A DNA stretch of 64,000 nt from a virus, in IMG/VR virus record IMGVR_UViG_3300029319_008653, positions 1 to 64,000 of that record. One strand, 5' to 3'. Made by a program: the position numbers and the translations under genes. The number at the start of each line of letters is the position of its first letter. Position 1 is the first letter of the stretch. The notes beneath the pieces are model-generated. The model made no database searches, had not been told where the DNA came from, and saw nothing but the letters and a program-made list of their open reading frames with translations. Below, piece after piece: positions 25,778 to 35,225 of the stretch.

Positions 25778-26607
25778 TGAATATTGAAACATTTAGAGAC
25801 CTACAAGCTACTAATGTTAATTTAAATAATAAATTTTCTATGCTTCGAATGGTAGAAATTAATCCTACAGAGTTATGTAATAGAAAATGTTCTTTCTGTC
25901 CCCGATCAAATAGACGAGTTTATCCTAATAGAAATAAACATATATCAGTAAAAACTATTGAGCATTTATGTAAAGGTTTAAAAGATATCAATTTTAATAA
26001 TAGAATAGGTTTTGTAGGATTTGGAGAGCCTCTTTTATGTAAAACTTTAATACCGTGTATAAAAAAAGTAAAAGAAATAATACCTGATATAGAATGGCTA
26101 GAAATAAACACTAACGGTGATAAATTAACTGCTGAAAAAATTAAAGAATTGTATGAAGCAGGATTAACAAATATCACAATTAGCATGTATGATAGTGATA
26201 AAACGGATTATTTTAAAGAATTAAAAGGCAGTATACCCATAGATCTTATTTTTAGACATCATTATAATCCTGAAACTAATTATAATTTGAACATAGTGAA
26301 TAGAAAGGAAATATTACAAAAGAAAAATAAAATTCATTCTAAAGATAGCTGCTTTTTACCTTTTTATAAATTAATGCTTGACTGGAATGGAGATGTACTA
26401 CTATGTAATAATGATTGGTCAAGGCAAAATAAATTTGGTAACGTAAATTATGATACCATTAAAAATATTTGGTTTGGTGAAGCTTTAAATAATTTTCGTA
26501 AAAAATTACTTTCAACAAGAAAAGCATGCGGACCTTGTAGGTATTGCTCTATAGATGGAAAGCTTAGAGGAATTGATTCAGTAGAATTATTTCTTAATTA
26601 CTATTAA
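25777..26607 (+). CDS. Radical SAM protein with SPASM-like C-terminus
   Basis: 276 residues. CNRKCSFC (30-37) is the CX3CX2C iron-sulfur motif. GFGEP (about 76-80) is the GGE-like SAM-binding element, and a C-terminal Cys-rich region LLCNNDW...ACGPCRYC (about 207-262) resembles the auxiliary-cluster site of SPASM proteins. Such enzymes act on peptides or sugars; the neighbouring glycosyltransferases favour a sugar or glycan step, but this is inference. No small precursor peptide gene was found. Confidence 0.85.
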   Translation: MNIETFRDLQATNVNLNNKFSMLRMVEINPTELCNRKCSFCPRSNRRVYPNRNKHISVKTIEHLCKGLKDINFNNRIGFVGFGEPLLCKTLIPCIKKVKEIIPDIEWLEINTNGDKLTAEKIKELYEAGLTNITISMYDSDKTDYFKELKGSIPIDLIFRHHYNPETNYNLNIVNRKEILQKKNKIHSKDSCFLPFYKLMLDWNGDVLLCNNDWSRQNKFGNVNYDTIKNIWFGEALNNFRKKLLSTRKACGPCRYCSIDGKLRGIDSVELFLNYY

Positions 26608-27285
26608 ATGAGTACGCAAGTTAATGTATTTATAGGTCTAGATGAGCCACATAAAATATCATATGATACATGTAAGTATAGTATTTTATCTAAAAATAAA
26701 AAATATAAACTTAATATTAAGCCTATAAATTATAATACTGTAACTGATTATAAAAAAAAGAAGTCTAAAGACGAATCTACACAGTTTTCTTTTGCAAGAT
26801 TTTGGACACCTTATGAGAGCAATTTTAAAGGTATTAGTATATTTGTTGATGGCGATTTTTTATTTTTAGATTCTATAGATAGTTTAATTGACTTATATGA
26901 TCCTAAAAAAGCAGTTATGGTATGTAAGCATGACTATATTCCTACTAATACTATTAAAATGGATGGTAAAAAACAGACTATATATCCTAGAAAAAATTGG
27001 AGTAGTTTAATAATTTTTAATAATGAGCATCCAAAAAATAAAACTCTAGAGCCATGGTTGCTTAACGACTTAACAGGAGCTTATTTACATAGATTTATGT
27101 GGCTAGTAGATAGAGATATAGGAAGCTTACCTCTTGAATGGAATTGGCTAGTGGGGTATTATGAAGAATTAAAGGAATTTAAGCCTAAAGCATTACATTT
27201 TACTGAAGGTGGTCCGTGGTTAGAAGAATATAAAAATTGTCCTTACAATAAAATATGGAGATCAGTACAGAATGAAATACATTGA
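26608..27285 (+). CDS. Glycosyltransferase-like protein (GT-A, DxD)
   Basis: 225 residues. SFARFWTPYESNFKGISIFVDGDFLFLDSI (within 50-82) contains the DGD metal motif typical of GT8-like enzymes, and NWSSLIIFNNEHP (about 132) plus WNWLVGYYEE fit members seen in marine phage and bacterial clusters. Donor and acceptor are unknown. It overlaps the next radical SAM gene by 14 bp. Confidence 0.8.
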   Translation: MSTQVNVFIGLDEPHKISYDTCKYSILSKNKKYKLNIKPINYNTVTDYKKKKSKDESTQFSFARFWTPYESNFKGISIFVDGDFLFLDSIDSLIDLYDPKKAVMVCKHDYIPTNTIKMDGKKQTIYPRKNWSSLIIFNNEHPKNKTLEPWLLNDLTGAYLHRFMWLVDRDIGSLPLEWNWLVGYYEELKEFKPKALHFTEGGPWLEEYKNCPYNKIWRSVQNEIH

Positions 27286-28216
27286 CAATTTTTTGCATAG
27301 TCATGATAAAGAAGTAGATGAGGGTAAATTTAAAGCTCATACTCTTAATGAACGATTTGGAAAGATGGTTAATATGCAAACTATTTTTAATTGTAATTTA
27401 AATTGTAAGTTTTGTAGAGGATCTATACCTAACGTAAAAGAATTATCTAAAGTTAAAACTATGTCTCAAAGTAATTTTGAATTATTTGTAAATAAATTTG
27501 CTGATTATGGAATTAAGTTTATTGAATTAACTCCTGCTATAGGAGAGCCATTTTTAGATTTAGAATTTAATAAAAAATTATTATATTTAGAAGAAAAAAA
27601 AGATATAGAGCATTATCTTGTTACTACTAATTTAACCTTATTGCAACCAAAACATTTTAAACTTATAAAAGACTTGAAAAAACTTATACTGACGGTTTCT
27701 TTATATGGTTACGATGATAGTTCTTATTATGAAAATACTAACCGAAAAGTTTTTAAAAAATTTAAAGATAAGTTTGATATACTTTTTGATCTTTTAAATG
27801 AAAATGTTAATTTTTTATTAGAAATAAATTTAAGATGTGGTAGAGATCTTAAAGATTTTCCTAAAAATGATTTATATATTAAACTTCTTAAGCTTAATAA
27901 ATTAGATAATGTTAAAATAAATCAAGAAGATCTTTATAACCATAATAGAGGCAATAATTTAAAAAATTTTAAAACAAAAAAAGGATGCAGATCAGGTATT
28001 TGTCCCTTCGGCCCCGGCGTGGGAGGTGGTGTTTTACCAAATGGAGACTTTTTATTTTGCCCTTTTAATGATATTAATAATACTGGTATAGTGGGCAATC
28101 TCTTTAAACAATCATTAGAAGAAATTTATGATAGCGATGGCTGGAATAAAGTTGTTAGCGATCAAAAACAAAGTAAATATACAGGTATATGCGAGAATTG
28201 TACAGAGACCTGGTAG
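27272..28216 (+). CDS. Second radical SAM protein with SPASM-like C-terminus
   Basis: 314 residues. The cluster motif CNLNCKFC is near 42-49, and GCRSGICPFGPGVGGG, LFCPFND and CENC at the C-terminus are auxiliary-cluster candidates. It differs from the first radical SAM protein in the spacing between motifs, so it is not a simple duplicate. Alternates with glycosyltransferase genes. Confidence 0.85.
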   Translation: MKYIDNFLHSHDKEVDEGKFKAHTLNERFGKMVNMQTIFNCNLNCKFCRGSIPNVKELSKVKTMSQSNFELFVNKFADYGIKFIELTPAIGEPFLDLEFNKKLLYLEEKKDIEHYLVTTNLTLLQPKHFKLIKDLKKLILTVSLYGYDDSSYYENTNRKVFKKFKDKFDILFDLLNENVNFLLEINLRCGRDLKDFPKNDLYIKLLKLNKLDNVKINQEDLYNHNRGNNLKNFKTKKGCRSGICPFGPGVGGGVLPNGDFLFCPFNDINNTGIVGNLFKQSLEEIYDSDGWNKVVSDQKQSKYTGICENCTETW

Positions 28217-28998
28217 ATAAAAACGTTATAACTTTTACTACAGATAAAAACTATCTGCCGTTTGCTAAAATATTAGTAAATTCAATTAAAAAAAATTCAC
28301 CTAATTTAGAAATAGTAGGTAGATTTGTTAATTGTAGTGATAATGATCTATTAGAATTTAAAAATATTAGTATTATCTCAGATACTAAAAAATTATCTAC
28401 TATCCGTAACTTAAAGACTAAAGAAGGCTTATATGCCGTAGATACTGAAGATCTTACTTTAAAAAATAAAACTAGCGTAAAGCCGCTTAAATTATTCTAT
28501 AGTGAACTTATAGCATATTGTTCAAATATAAAGTTTAATACTATAAAAAATCTTTTAAAGCATAATATTAAGAATGTTTTATATCTTGATGTGGACTCTA
28601 TTGTAAGGGGCAGACTGGATACTCTTTTTGAAGATTTAAATAACCATGAATTTTGTTTTTATAAAGATAAACCTTATAGTGAGCAATTAGATACAAAGCG
28701 ATTAGAAGATGAAGATTTTCTTTATCATGGTGGATTAATAGGAGTTCATAATAATAGTAACACGAATAATATAATTAACTGGGCTTGTGATATAGTAGAG
28801 GAAGATATTTTTGATTGGGATGTAGATGAGAGAATTATAACAGGATTTTTAAATAAATCTAATAGTATAAAAAATATTAATGTAAAATTTAAAGATGAAA
28901 TGCTAGAAACCAATTCAATTATTTGGTCAGGCTCTGGCAATACTAAATTTACTCAAGATCGTTATATAGAAGAAAGTAAAAAATATGGCACTTTATAA
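28189..28998 (+). CDS. Glycosyltransferase, member 1 of a three-gene paralogous family
   Basis: 269 residues. VLYLDVDSIVRG (about 126-137) provides the DxD-type metal site and IIWSGSG (about 244-250) is a conserved C-terminal element shared with the genes at 34518 and 35203. The start overlaps the radical SAM gene by 28 bp; the paralogs suggest the first few residues may not matter. GT8-like fold is likely. Confidence 0.82.
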   Translation: MRELYRDLVDKNVITFTTDKNYLPFAKILVNSIKKNSPNLEIVGRFVNCSDNDLLEFKNISIISDTKKLSTIRNLKTKEGLYAVDTEDLTLKNKTSVKPLKLFYSELIAYCSNIKFNTIKNLLKHNIKNVLYLDVDSIVRGRLDTLFEDLNNHEFCFYKDKPYSEQLDTKRLEDEDFLYHGGLIGVHNNSNTNNIINWACDIVEEDIFDWDVDERIITGFLNKSNSIKNINVKFKDEMLETNSIIWSGSGNTKFTQDRYIEESKKYGTL

Positions 28999-29521
28999 TA
29001 TAAAAGATAATTTTCTTACTGAAACTAATAGGCTTAAAATAAAGAAAAGATTAGAAGAGTCTACATTATGGGGTAAGTTTGGAGATAGAGAAGCTTTTAC
29101 TTTTACGTTTATCAAAAATAATATTCCGGAAGACTTTAAAGCATTTGTAACACAAAAACATAATGTATATCAATTTGTAGCTTTAAAGGTTAAAGAAGGA
29201 GGAGCTATCGAAGACCATATAGATGATGATTTTGCTGAAAGCTTTAAAAAATATCAACCAGGTGCTATTGTAGGTTTACCTGAAACAACAGTATATTATG
29301 TCGATATTGATAATTCAATGAAAGGTGGTAATTTAATAGTAGAGGGTGAAACTATTAAGCCTACAACCAATAAGGCTGTAATACTTTCACCTGGCTGTTC
29401 ACATAAGGTATCTAATATGGAAGCTGGTTGCAACCCCCGACTAACAATTGTATGTGAAAAATATCGTATTTTAAGTAAGTTCTTACCGCATATAAAAACT
29501 CCAAATTATAAAAGCGGTTAA
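28985..29521 (+). CDS. 2-oxoglutarate/Fe(II) oxygenase-like protein
   Basis: 178 residues. DHIDDD (about 78-83) gives the His and Asp ligands, SHKV (about 139) the second His and PRLTIVCE (about 150) the Arg that binds 2-oxoglutarate. VYYVDIDNSMKGGNL is the typical core strand. Likely hydroxylates a sugar or other small group attached in this pathway. Overlaps the glycosyltransferase by 14 bp. Confidence 0.78.
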   Translation: MALYNIKDNFLTETNRLKIKKRLEESTLWGKFGDREAFTFTFIKNNIPEDFKAFVTQKHNVYQFVALKVKEGGAIEDHIDDDFAESFKKYQPGAIVGLPETTVYYVDIDNSMKGGNLIVEGETIKPTTNKAVILSPGCSHKVSNMEAGCNPRLTIVCEKYRILSKFLPHIKTPNYKSG

Positions 29522-29524
29522 ATC

Positions 29525-29552
29525 TTGAATATTTAAAAGTATATACTATAAT
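29525..29552 (+). promoter_or_regulatory. Early/middle promoter within the glycan cluster
   Basis: TTGAAT, 16 bp, TATAAT upstream of the epimerase gene. It starts a second glycan unit. Confidence 0.7.
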
Positions 29553-29559
29553 TGTAAGA

Positions 29560-30465
29560 ATGAAGATAGCTATAGTTGGCGGATCAGGATTTATCGGAAG
29601 ACATACAGCCCAAGAATTAAGAGAACATGGGCACGATGTAACTATTTTTGATAAAGTAGAGGGCGTAGATGCATTAGATATGGATAAGCTGTATTATGCA
29701 TTTAAACGATCTTTACCGTTTGATGCTGTTTATATGTTTGCTGCAATATCGGATAGTAAGGAAAACCTTACTGATATTCAGTATGCAGTTCATACTAACA
29801 TAATGTGTTTAACTAATACTCTTAAAGTATGTGAGTGTTTTAATATACCAAGAATAATATTTTCATCTACCGTATGGGTTTATAGTGTTTCGCAATCTGA
29901 GTATAATACTGAAGAGAATATGCTTCCTATTACTGAATCTGATCATATATATACAACGTGTAAGTTAGCTTGTGAAAGTATAGTAAAAAATTATTGTGCT
30001 GTTAGAGATATTGATTATACTATTTTACGATATGGTATTGCGTATGGTCCAGATTGTCATCCTGATATGATTCTATCAAAATTTATAACTAATGCATTAA
30101 ATGGTAAAAAGTTAATTATAACTGGTAATGGAGATACTTTTAGAAATTTTTTATACGTAACCGACCATGCTAGAGGTAATCGATTGGCTTTAGATGATGC
30201 AGCCCGAAATCAAATTATTAATCTAGAAGGCCCTGAGAAGGTAACTTTAAAAGAAGTAGCAGCACGTGTTAAAGAATTACATAGTAAAGATACTACTATT
30301 ATTTTTACTAGCGAGAGACATGGAGATTATAAGGGTAAGCATGTAAGTAATTCTAAAGCTAAGTCATTATTAGACTGGGAACCGAAAGTATCATTTAAAG
30401 AAGGTTCAAAACAATTATATGAGTATATCAAAAAAAATATTAATAGTAGCGCCGCATGCAGATGA
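29560..30465 (+). CDS. NAD-dependent sugar epimerase/dehydratase (extended SDR)
   Basis: 301 residues. GGSGFIGRH (7-15) is the NAD-binding motif, FSSTVWVY (about 104) holds the catalytic Thr/Ser, and YTTCK (about 130) is the Y-x-x-x-K pair. LRYGIAYGP and GNGDTFRNFLYVTD are sugar-binding elements of UDP-glucose epimerase-like enzymes. Exact substrate unknown. Overlaps the PIG-L gene by 47 bp. Confidence 0.88.
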   Translation: MKIAIVGGSGFIGRHTAQELREHGHDVTIFDKVEGVDALDMDKLYYAFKRSLPFDAVYMFAAISDSKENLTDIQYAVHTNIMCLTNTLKVCECFNIPRIIFSSTVWVYSVSQSEYNTEENMLPITESDHIYTTCKLACESIVKNYCAVRDIDYTILRYGIAYGPDCHPDMILSKFITNALNGKKLIITGNGDTFRNFLYVTDHARGNRLALDDAARNQIINLEGPEKVTLKEVAARVKELHSKDTTIIFTSERHGDYKGKHVSNSKAKSLLDWEPKVSFKEGSKQLYEYIKKNINSSAACR

Positions 30466-31048
30466 TGAAGTTCTTGGAGTAGGTGGTACTACATCTAAAA
30501 TGCTTTCAGATGGTCATGACGTCCATTTAATTGTATGTTCAAAAAGATCTAATGATCTTAAAGAATATGAAGAAGCTATGGTACATTATACTAATTTTAC
30601 TTGGTTAGAATTTAATGATGAAAGGTTAAATTTAGTAAAAAATCATCTATTAAAAGAAATAGAAAAAATTTATAATAAAGTACAGCCTGATATAGTTTTT
30701 ATACCTAATAAAGATGATTTTAATTTAGATCATAAAGCTGTATATGAGGTATGTGAGATAGTATGTCGAAGATATCAAGAGTATCCTCCGGAGATGGTGT
30801 TAATGTATGAAGTACCATCATCGACCACTCAGTCTTTTGATAACAACTTTAAATGTAATTATTATGTCTCTCTAACAGAAGAAGAAGTACAAAATAAAGC
30901 TAATATATTTTTAAAATATACAAATGAAATAAGAGAGTTTCCTAATCCTAGAAATAGTGAAGGTATTCATTTATATTCACGATTTAGAGGAATGGAATGT
31001 AGTGCACAATATGCTGAGGGCTTTAATTTAATATATAGTAAATTATAA
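30419..31048 (+). CDS. PIG-L/LmbE family deacetylase
   Basis: 209 residues. APHADDEVLGVGG (11-23) carries the His-x-Asp-Asp zinc motif, and PNKDDFNLDHKAVY (about 97-110) the second metal element. Members remove N-acetyl groups from GlcNAc-type sugars. It pairs naturally with the downstream DegT aminotransferase and the upstream epimerase in amino-sugar handling. Confidence 0.88.
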   Translation: MSISKKILIVAPHADDEVLGVGGTTSKMLSDGHDVHLIVCSKRSNDLKEYEEAMVHYTNFTWLEFNDERLNLVKNHLLKEIEKIYNKVQPDIVFIPNKDDFNLDHKAVYEVCEIVCRRYQEYPPEMVLMYEVPSSTTQSFDNNFKCNYYVSLTEEEVQNKANIFLKYTNEIREFPNPRNSEGIHLYSRFRGMECSAQYAEGFNLIYSKL

Positions 31049-31686
31049 TGGACACGGTTTGGGATAATGTTGATAAATTTGAGCATCTTATTGCAGATTA
31101 TGCTGGTAGTAATTATGCAATAGCAGTTGATAGCTGTACTAATGCTCTCTTTTTATCGTTAAAATATTGTAAAGATGTCTTAAAGTACAATGATGAGTTT
31201 GTTGAAATACCTAAACGTACTTATATTTCCGTACCAATGCAGGCTATACATGCAGGTTATAAGATAAAATTTTTAGATAAGTCGTGGTCTGGTGCTTATA
31301 AATTAGATAGCTTACCTATAGTTGATTCAGCCCAAAGATTTTGCAGTCAAATGTATGAAGAAGATACTTTTTATTGTCTGTCATTTAATTATAAAAAAAT
31401 ACTTTCAACTGGTAAAGGAGGTATGATTTTAACTAACGATGAATATGCAGCAGAGTGGTTTAAAAGAATGAGGTATGATGGAAGGCCCTCAATATATTAT
31501 AATGATATGTTAAAAATGCCCGTAAAAGAAGTAGGCTATCATATGTATATGACACCTGAACAAGCAGTAACCGGTATACAAAATTTTTATTCTTTAGATA
31601 AAAGTAGAGATAGTGATAGTTCTTGTAGTAAAGATTATAAAGTTGATCTATCTGCCTTAGAATGTTTTAAACATGATATTATTTGA
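31048..31686 (+). CDS. DegT/DnrJ/EryC1-like aminotransferase, short form
   Basis: 212 residues, much shorter than the 360-400 usual for the family. AVDSCTNALFLSLK (about 26-39) and CLSFNYKKILSTGKGGMILTND (within 109-131) match the PLP-binding core, with Lys in the N-Y-K-K segment as the likely anchor. The C-terminal small domain is reduced to about 45 residues. Could be a working minimal form or a degraded gene; no frameshift was seen. Confidence 0.78.
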   Translation: MDTVWDNVDKFEHLIADYAGSNYAIAVDSCTNALFLSLKYCKDVLKYNDEFVEIPKRTYISVPMQAIHAGYKIKFLDKSWSGAYKLDSLPIVDSAQRFCSQMYEEDTFYCLSFNYKKILSTGKGGMILTNDEYAAEWFKRMRYDGRPSIYYNDMLKMPVKEVGYHMYMTPEQAVTGIQNFYSLDKSRDSDSSCSKDYKVDLSALECFKHDII

Positions 31687-32638
31687 TACAATAAAATGTT
31701 TTACTAATTGTAAGACCTTATCAGCTGAGGCTAAAAATTATGATAACTTTATAGATTTAGTAAGTTCAAAATATAAAAAAGAAACTCATAACTTTAAAAC
31801 ATACAGTAAGTTTACTATACGAAAAAATTCAATATTAGTAAATCAACGACAATATAATAAGCTTGCTGAAAGAGAAAATACCGGTAATTTAGAATGGCCA
31901 AATTTATTTGAATATAATGATCAATATAGTATAGTTACAGACGGTAAGTTTAAATTAAAAAATAAATTAATTTCATACCTATATAATATATCTGACTGTA
32001 AACCTCACAGTAAAGAATATACTAATCCGAATATAAGATCTCTAGTTTTATATTTTAGAGATGGTAGTTTTGAAGAGTATAGAAATATGGGTAGAGAGTG
32101 TTACGGAGTAGATCACTATGAATTTCTAGCAATATATTATTTTATAAAAAAATATATAGAAGATGGTAAAAGTAAGTTATTTAGCAATATTTTTATAGTT
32201 AGTCAAAATAATAAAATACCAAATTATTTTTATGATATATTTCCAGATATTCAAATTAGAGAAGAATGGGCAGATAAGTTTATAATTAATACATCCATAT
32301 TTGCAAATACAATTCATTTTTGTGGTAATCAATTACCAGAAAATTTTCTTTATAATATACCTATTGTATGTGAATCGTTTAGACAGCAGTATAAATTTAT
32401 TAATAAAATAAAAAATAAAATATTTTTACCTTTCTTTTATTATACTGGATGGGTAGAAGATGATATACATTATATTGATGATAAAGATTTTAATGAACAT
32501 GCTATAACATATAAGGAAATATCAAAAAGTAAAACTCTTAAGAGTGAAAATACTACTGTAGAAAATATATATTTTTATCTTGGTAAAGCAATACAAGAAT
32601 TAGAAAATAAACTTATAGCGGACGAAATATGCGAATAA
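31673..32638 (+). CDS. Hypothetical protein of the glycan cluster (321 aa)
   Basis: Not recognised. AT-rich, with many Lys, Asn and Ile, and alternating segments like SLVLYFRDGSFEEYRNMG and NIFIVSQNNKIPNYFYDIFPDI that could be a Rossmann-type glycosyltransferase. Overlaps both neighbours by 10-14 bp, so it belongs to the pathway. Confidence 0.65.
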   Translation: MILFDTIKCFTNCKTLSAEAKNYDNFIDLVSSKYKKETHNFKTYSKFTIRKNSILVNQRQYNKLAERENTGNLEWPNLFEYNDQYSIVTDGKFKLKNKLISYLYNISDCKPHSKEYTNPNIRSLVLYFRDGSFEEYRNMGRECYGVDHYEFLAIYYFIKKYIEDGKSKLFSNIFIVSQNNKIPNYFYDIFPDIQIREEWADKFIINTSIFANTIHFCGNQLPENFLYNIPIVCESFRQQYKFINKIKNKIFLPFFYYTGWVEDDIHYIDDKDFNEHAITYKEISKSKTLKSENTTVENIYFYLGKAIQELENKLIADEICE

Positions 32639-33462
32639 TAATTTTAGGTAATGGAAATGCAGGTAAGTTTTTATTTGATTATTTTTCAAATAGATTTGAT
32701 AGTGTTATAAACTTAACCAGGAAAGATTTTGACGCTGTTAATATAGATACAAATAAATTTAAAAGTATAATTAAAGAAAATGATGTTGTAATAAACTGTG
32801 TTGGTATCTTAAAACCTAATATTAAAAAGGTAGGTGAATTTACTACATATAAAATTAATGCTATTTTTCCGAATATAATTTATAATATATGTAAGTTTAA
32901 CTCAGCGCATTTTATACATATTTGTTCTGATTGTGTTTATAAAGGAGATGTAGGAAACTATTCTGAGGAAGTACCTCCTGATGCTACAGATATATATGCT
33001 CTTTCTAAAAGTATGGTTAATAGGGGTATAATTTTAAGAACATCATTTATTGGCAGTAAAGGTGGTCTAATGAAGTGGGTTTTAGATAATAAAAATAAAC
33101 AAATTGATGGTTATGAAAACTGTTTATGGAATGGTATTACAACCTTAGAACTTGCTAAGCGTATAAAAGAAATAATAGAATATCAAAATTTTTGGACAGG
33201 TGTAAGGCATCTCCATAATCCTAAAACTATTAGTAAATATGAGCTATGTTGTTTGATTAATAAAATTTATAATTTAAATATATCTATAAGAAACATTAAA
33301 GCTACTGAAATAGAAGGTACTAAAATTAATGGAGTATTAGATAGGTCTCTATCTACTAAATGTAATAATTGGATATCAAATAAAATACCTTGTATAGAGC
33401 AGCAAATAAAAGAGTTATATGAATTTGAAAGTAAACAGTCACAACGAATGGGATCAACTTGA
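32629..33462 (+). CDS. RmlD-like NAD(P)-dependent sugar reductase
   Basis: 277 residues. IILGNGNAGKFL (3-14) is the Rossmann motif, VINCVGI (about 55) and HICSDCVYKGDVGNYSE (within 99-115) followed by DIYALSK give the catalytic T/S and Y-x-x-x-K. This layout matches dTDP-4-dehydrorhamnose reductase-like enzymes. Substrate specificity cannot be read. Overlaps the amidinotransferase start by 44 bp. Confidence 0.8.
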   Translation: MRIIILGNGNAGKFLFDYFSNRFDSVINLTRKDFDAVNIDTNKFKSIIKENDVVINCVGILKPNIKKVGEFTTYKINAIFPNIIYNICKFNSAHFIHICSDCVYKGDVGNYSEEVPPDATDIYALSKSMVNRGIILRTSFIGSKGGLMKWVLDNKNKQIDGYENCLWNGITTLELAKRIKEIIEYQNFWTGVRHLHNPKTISKYELCCLINKIYNLNISIRNIKATEIEGTKINGVLDRSLSTKCNNWISNKIPCIEQQIKELYEFESKQSQRMGST

Positions 33463-34525
33463 AGAAGTTATAGTTGGCGACGGTTTTCCTACTACTCTAC
33501 CTACATTAGATTATTCGTTTAAACTTTTCTTTCATGAAAATATTAGAGATGATAATGGAGCGTATCAATATGGTGATGAATTTATTTCTAAAAGACATGT
33601 TGAAGAACATAAGGAGGATTTAGAAACATTTGTTAATACTCTTAAGAATCTTAATATAATAGTTAAAAGACCTAAAGTACCAAAACGTTTAGAAACCGTT
33701 AAAACTCCATGGTTTGAAAGTAATAATCACCCAGCTCTAAACGTAAGAGATATGGCTATGGTAGTTGGTGATACTATTATTGAATCTCCTCCAACGTGTC
33801 GATATCGTTATTTTGAAAATGATTTTTTAAAACATTTATTTTTAGAATATTTTAAGCAGGGAGGTAAATGGGTACAGGCACCTAAACCTTTAATGTTAGA
33901 TAAAAGTTTTGATCTCTCTTGGATAGATGAAACAACGGGTGAGAGACAAGAATACGAAAAAATCCAAAAATCATCTCATTTTATGGAGTATGGTTTAGAA
34001 ATTATGTTTGATACTGCAAACTGTATGAGACTTGGCAAGCATATTCTAATGAATGTAGGTAATAAAAATCAAGAGCTTGGTGCTAAGTGGTTACAGGATA
34101 CTGTAGGAGATACATATAAAGTTATTACAACAACTATAGCTGATTCTCACATAGACTCTAGCTTTCTACCTCTAAGACCAGGGCTTGCTATTATTACTAA
34201 AGAGTATATAAGAGAAAAACTTCCTAAGGAATTACAAGATTGGGATTTAATTTATATACCTATGCGTGAGAGAACTGAAGAAGAATTCTTAAAGCAAGGA
34301 TTAAGGCTAGCGTCTCCTCGAATAGAATTAAATGTTTTATCAATCTCTCCTGAATTAATTATATGTCATTCACAATATGAAAGTGAGTTAAATAAAGTTC
34401 TTAAAAAATATAATATAGAAGCTCTCGGTACTCCATTTAGACATTGTGAAATATTCGGAGGTGCACATCATTGTACTACGTTAGATATTAGAAGAAAAAG
34501 TAAACTGGAAAATTATTTTGAATAA
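33419..34525 (+). CDS. Glycine amidinotransferase-like protein
   Basis: 368 residues. HNEWDQLEEVIVG (8-20) is the family N-terminal motif. DSHIDSSFLPLRPG (within 241-254) contains the catalytic His region, and GGAHHCTTLDIRR (near 345) the catalytic Cys. Family members move an amidino group from arginine to an amine (AGAT, StrB). In a glycan cluster the acceptor could be an amino sugar or amino-cyclitol. Unusual in a phage. Confidence 0.86.
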   Translation: MNLKVNSHNEWDQLEEVIVGDGFPTTLPTLDYSFKLFFHENIRDDNGAYQYGDEFISKRHVEEHKEDLETFVNTLKNLNIIVKRPKVPKRLETVKTPWFESNNHPALNVRDMAMVVGDTIIESPPTCRYRYFENDFLKHLFLEYFKQGGKWVQAPKPLMLDKSFDLSWIDETTGERQEYEKIQKSSHFMEYGLEIMFDTANCMRLGKHILMNVGNKNQELGAKWLQDTVGDTYKVITTTIADSHIDSSFLPLRPGLAIITKEYIREKLPKELQDWDLIYIPMRERTEEEFLKQGLRLASPRIELNVLSISPELIICHSQYESELNKVLKKYNIEALGTPFRHCEIFGGAHHCTTLDIRRKSKLENYFE

Positions 34526-35225
34526 AAACGCTATAACATTTACATCCGATAGTAACTATATGAATTATACTATTAATTTATTAAAATCTATTGAAAAGAA
34601 CTGCAAAGGTATAGAAGTTTATTACAGAGGGGTTAATATTACGTCTGAAGAAGAATATGAATTAAATAAATTTGATATTAATTGTTGCAGAGATAAAAGA
34701 AATTTATCTACAAAGAGAGATTTAATAAAAAGTAAAGATAATCAGTTATTAGTTAATAATAAACCTATTATTAGTCAAATACTCTATAGCGAAGCTATAG
34801 CTTATACGTGTCATAGTAGATTCAAAAATATTAGTTATCTATTAAAAAAAGGATATGATACTATTTTAGCATTAGATGCAGATAGTTATATTAATAAAAA
34901 TATAGATAATCTTTTTGAAAATTATAAACAATATGACTTATGCTCTATACCTGAAGGTAAAGATTTTTTTCGTAACGAGGGCCTACTTTTAATTAATAAT
35001 AGTAAAAATATAAAAAGATTTTTTAAAGAAGTTGAGCGATATCTCTTTAAGCAAGGTCATTTTAAAGAATGGGATAGTGATGGTTATATTATGGAGAAGC
35101 TGCAAAAAATATATAAATTAAATCTTGGTGCGTTAGACCCCCTCTATAAAAGTAAGCCGGATAAAAATGCATATATATGGTCAGGTGATGGGATTATAAA
35201 GCATGAAACAAATATTATCAAATAA
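34518..35225 (+). CDS. Glycosyltransferase, member 2 of the paralogous family
   Basis: 235 residues from a TTG start that overlaps the amidinotransferase. LALDADSYINK (about 118-128) is the metal site, and AYIWSGDG near the end matches the IWSGSG of member 1. It is shorter by about 35-45 residues in the middle. Confidence 0.8.
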   Translation: MNKNAITFTSDSNYMNYTINLLKSIEKNCKGIEVYYRGVNITSEEEYELNKFDINCCRDKRNLSTKRDLIKSKDNQLLVNNKPIISQILYSEAIAYTCHSRFKNISYLLKKGYDTILALDADSYINKNIDNLFENYKQYDLCSIPEGKDFFRNEGLLLINNSKNIKRFFKEVERYLFKQGHFKEWDSDGYIMEKLQKIYKLNLGALDPLYKSKPDKNAYIWSGDGIIKHETNIIK

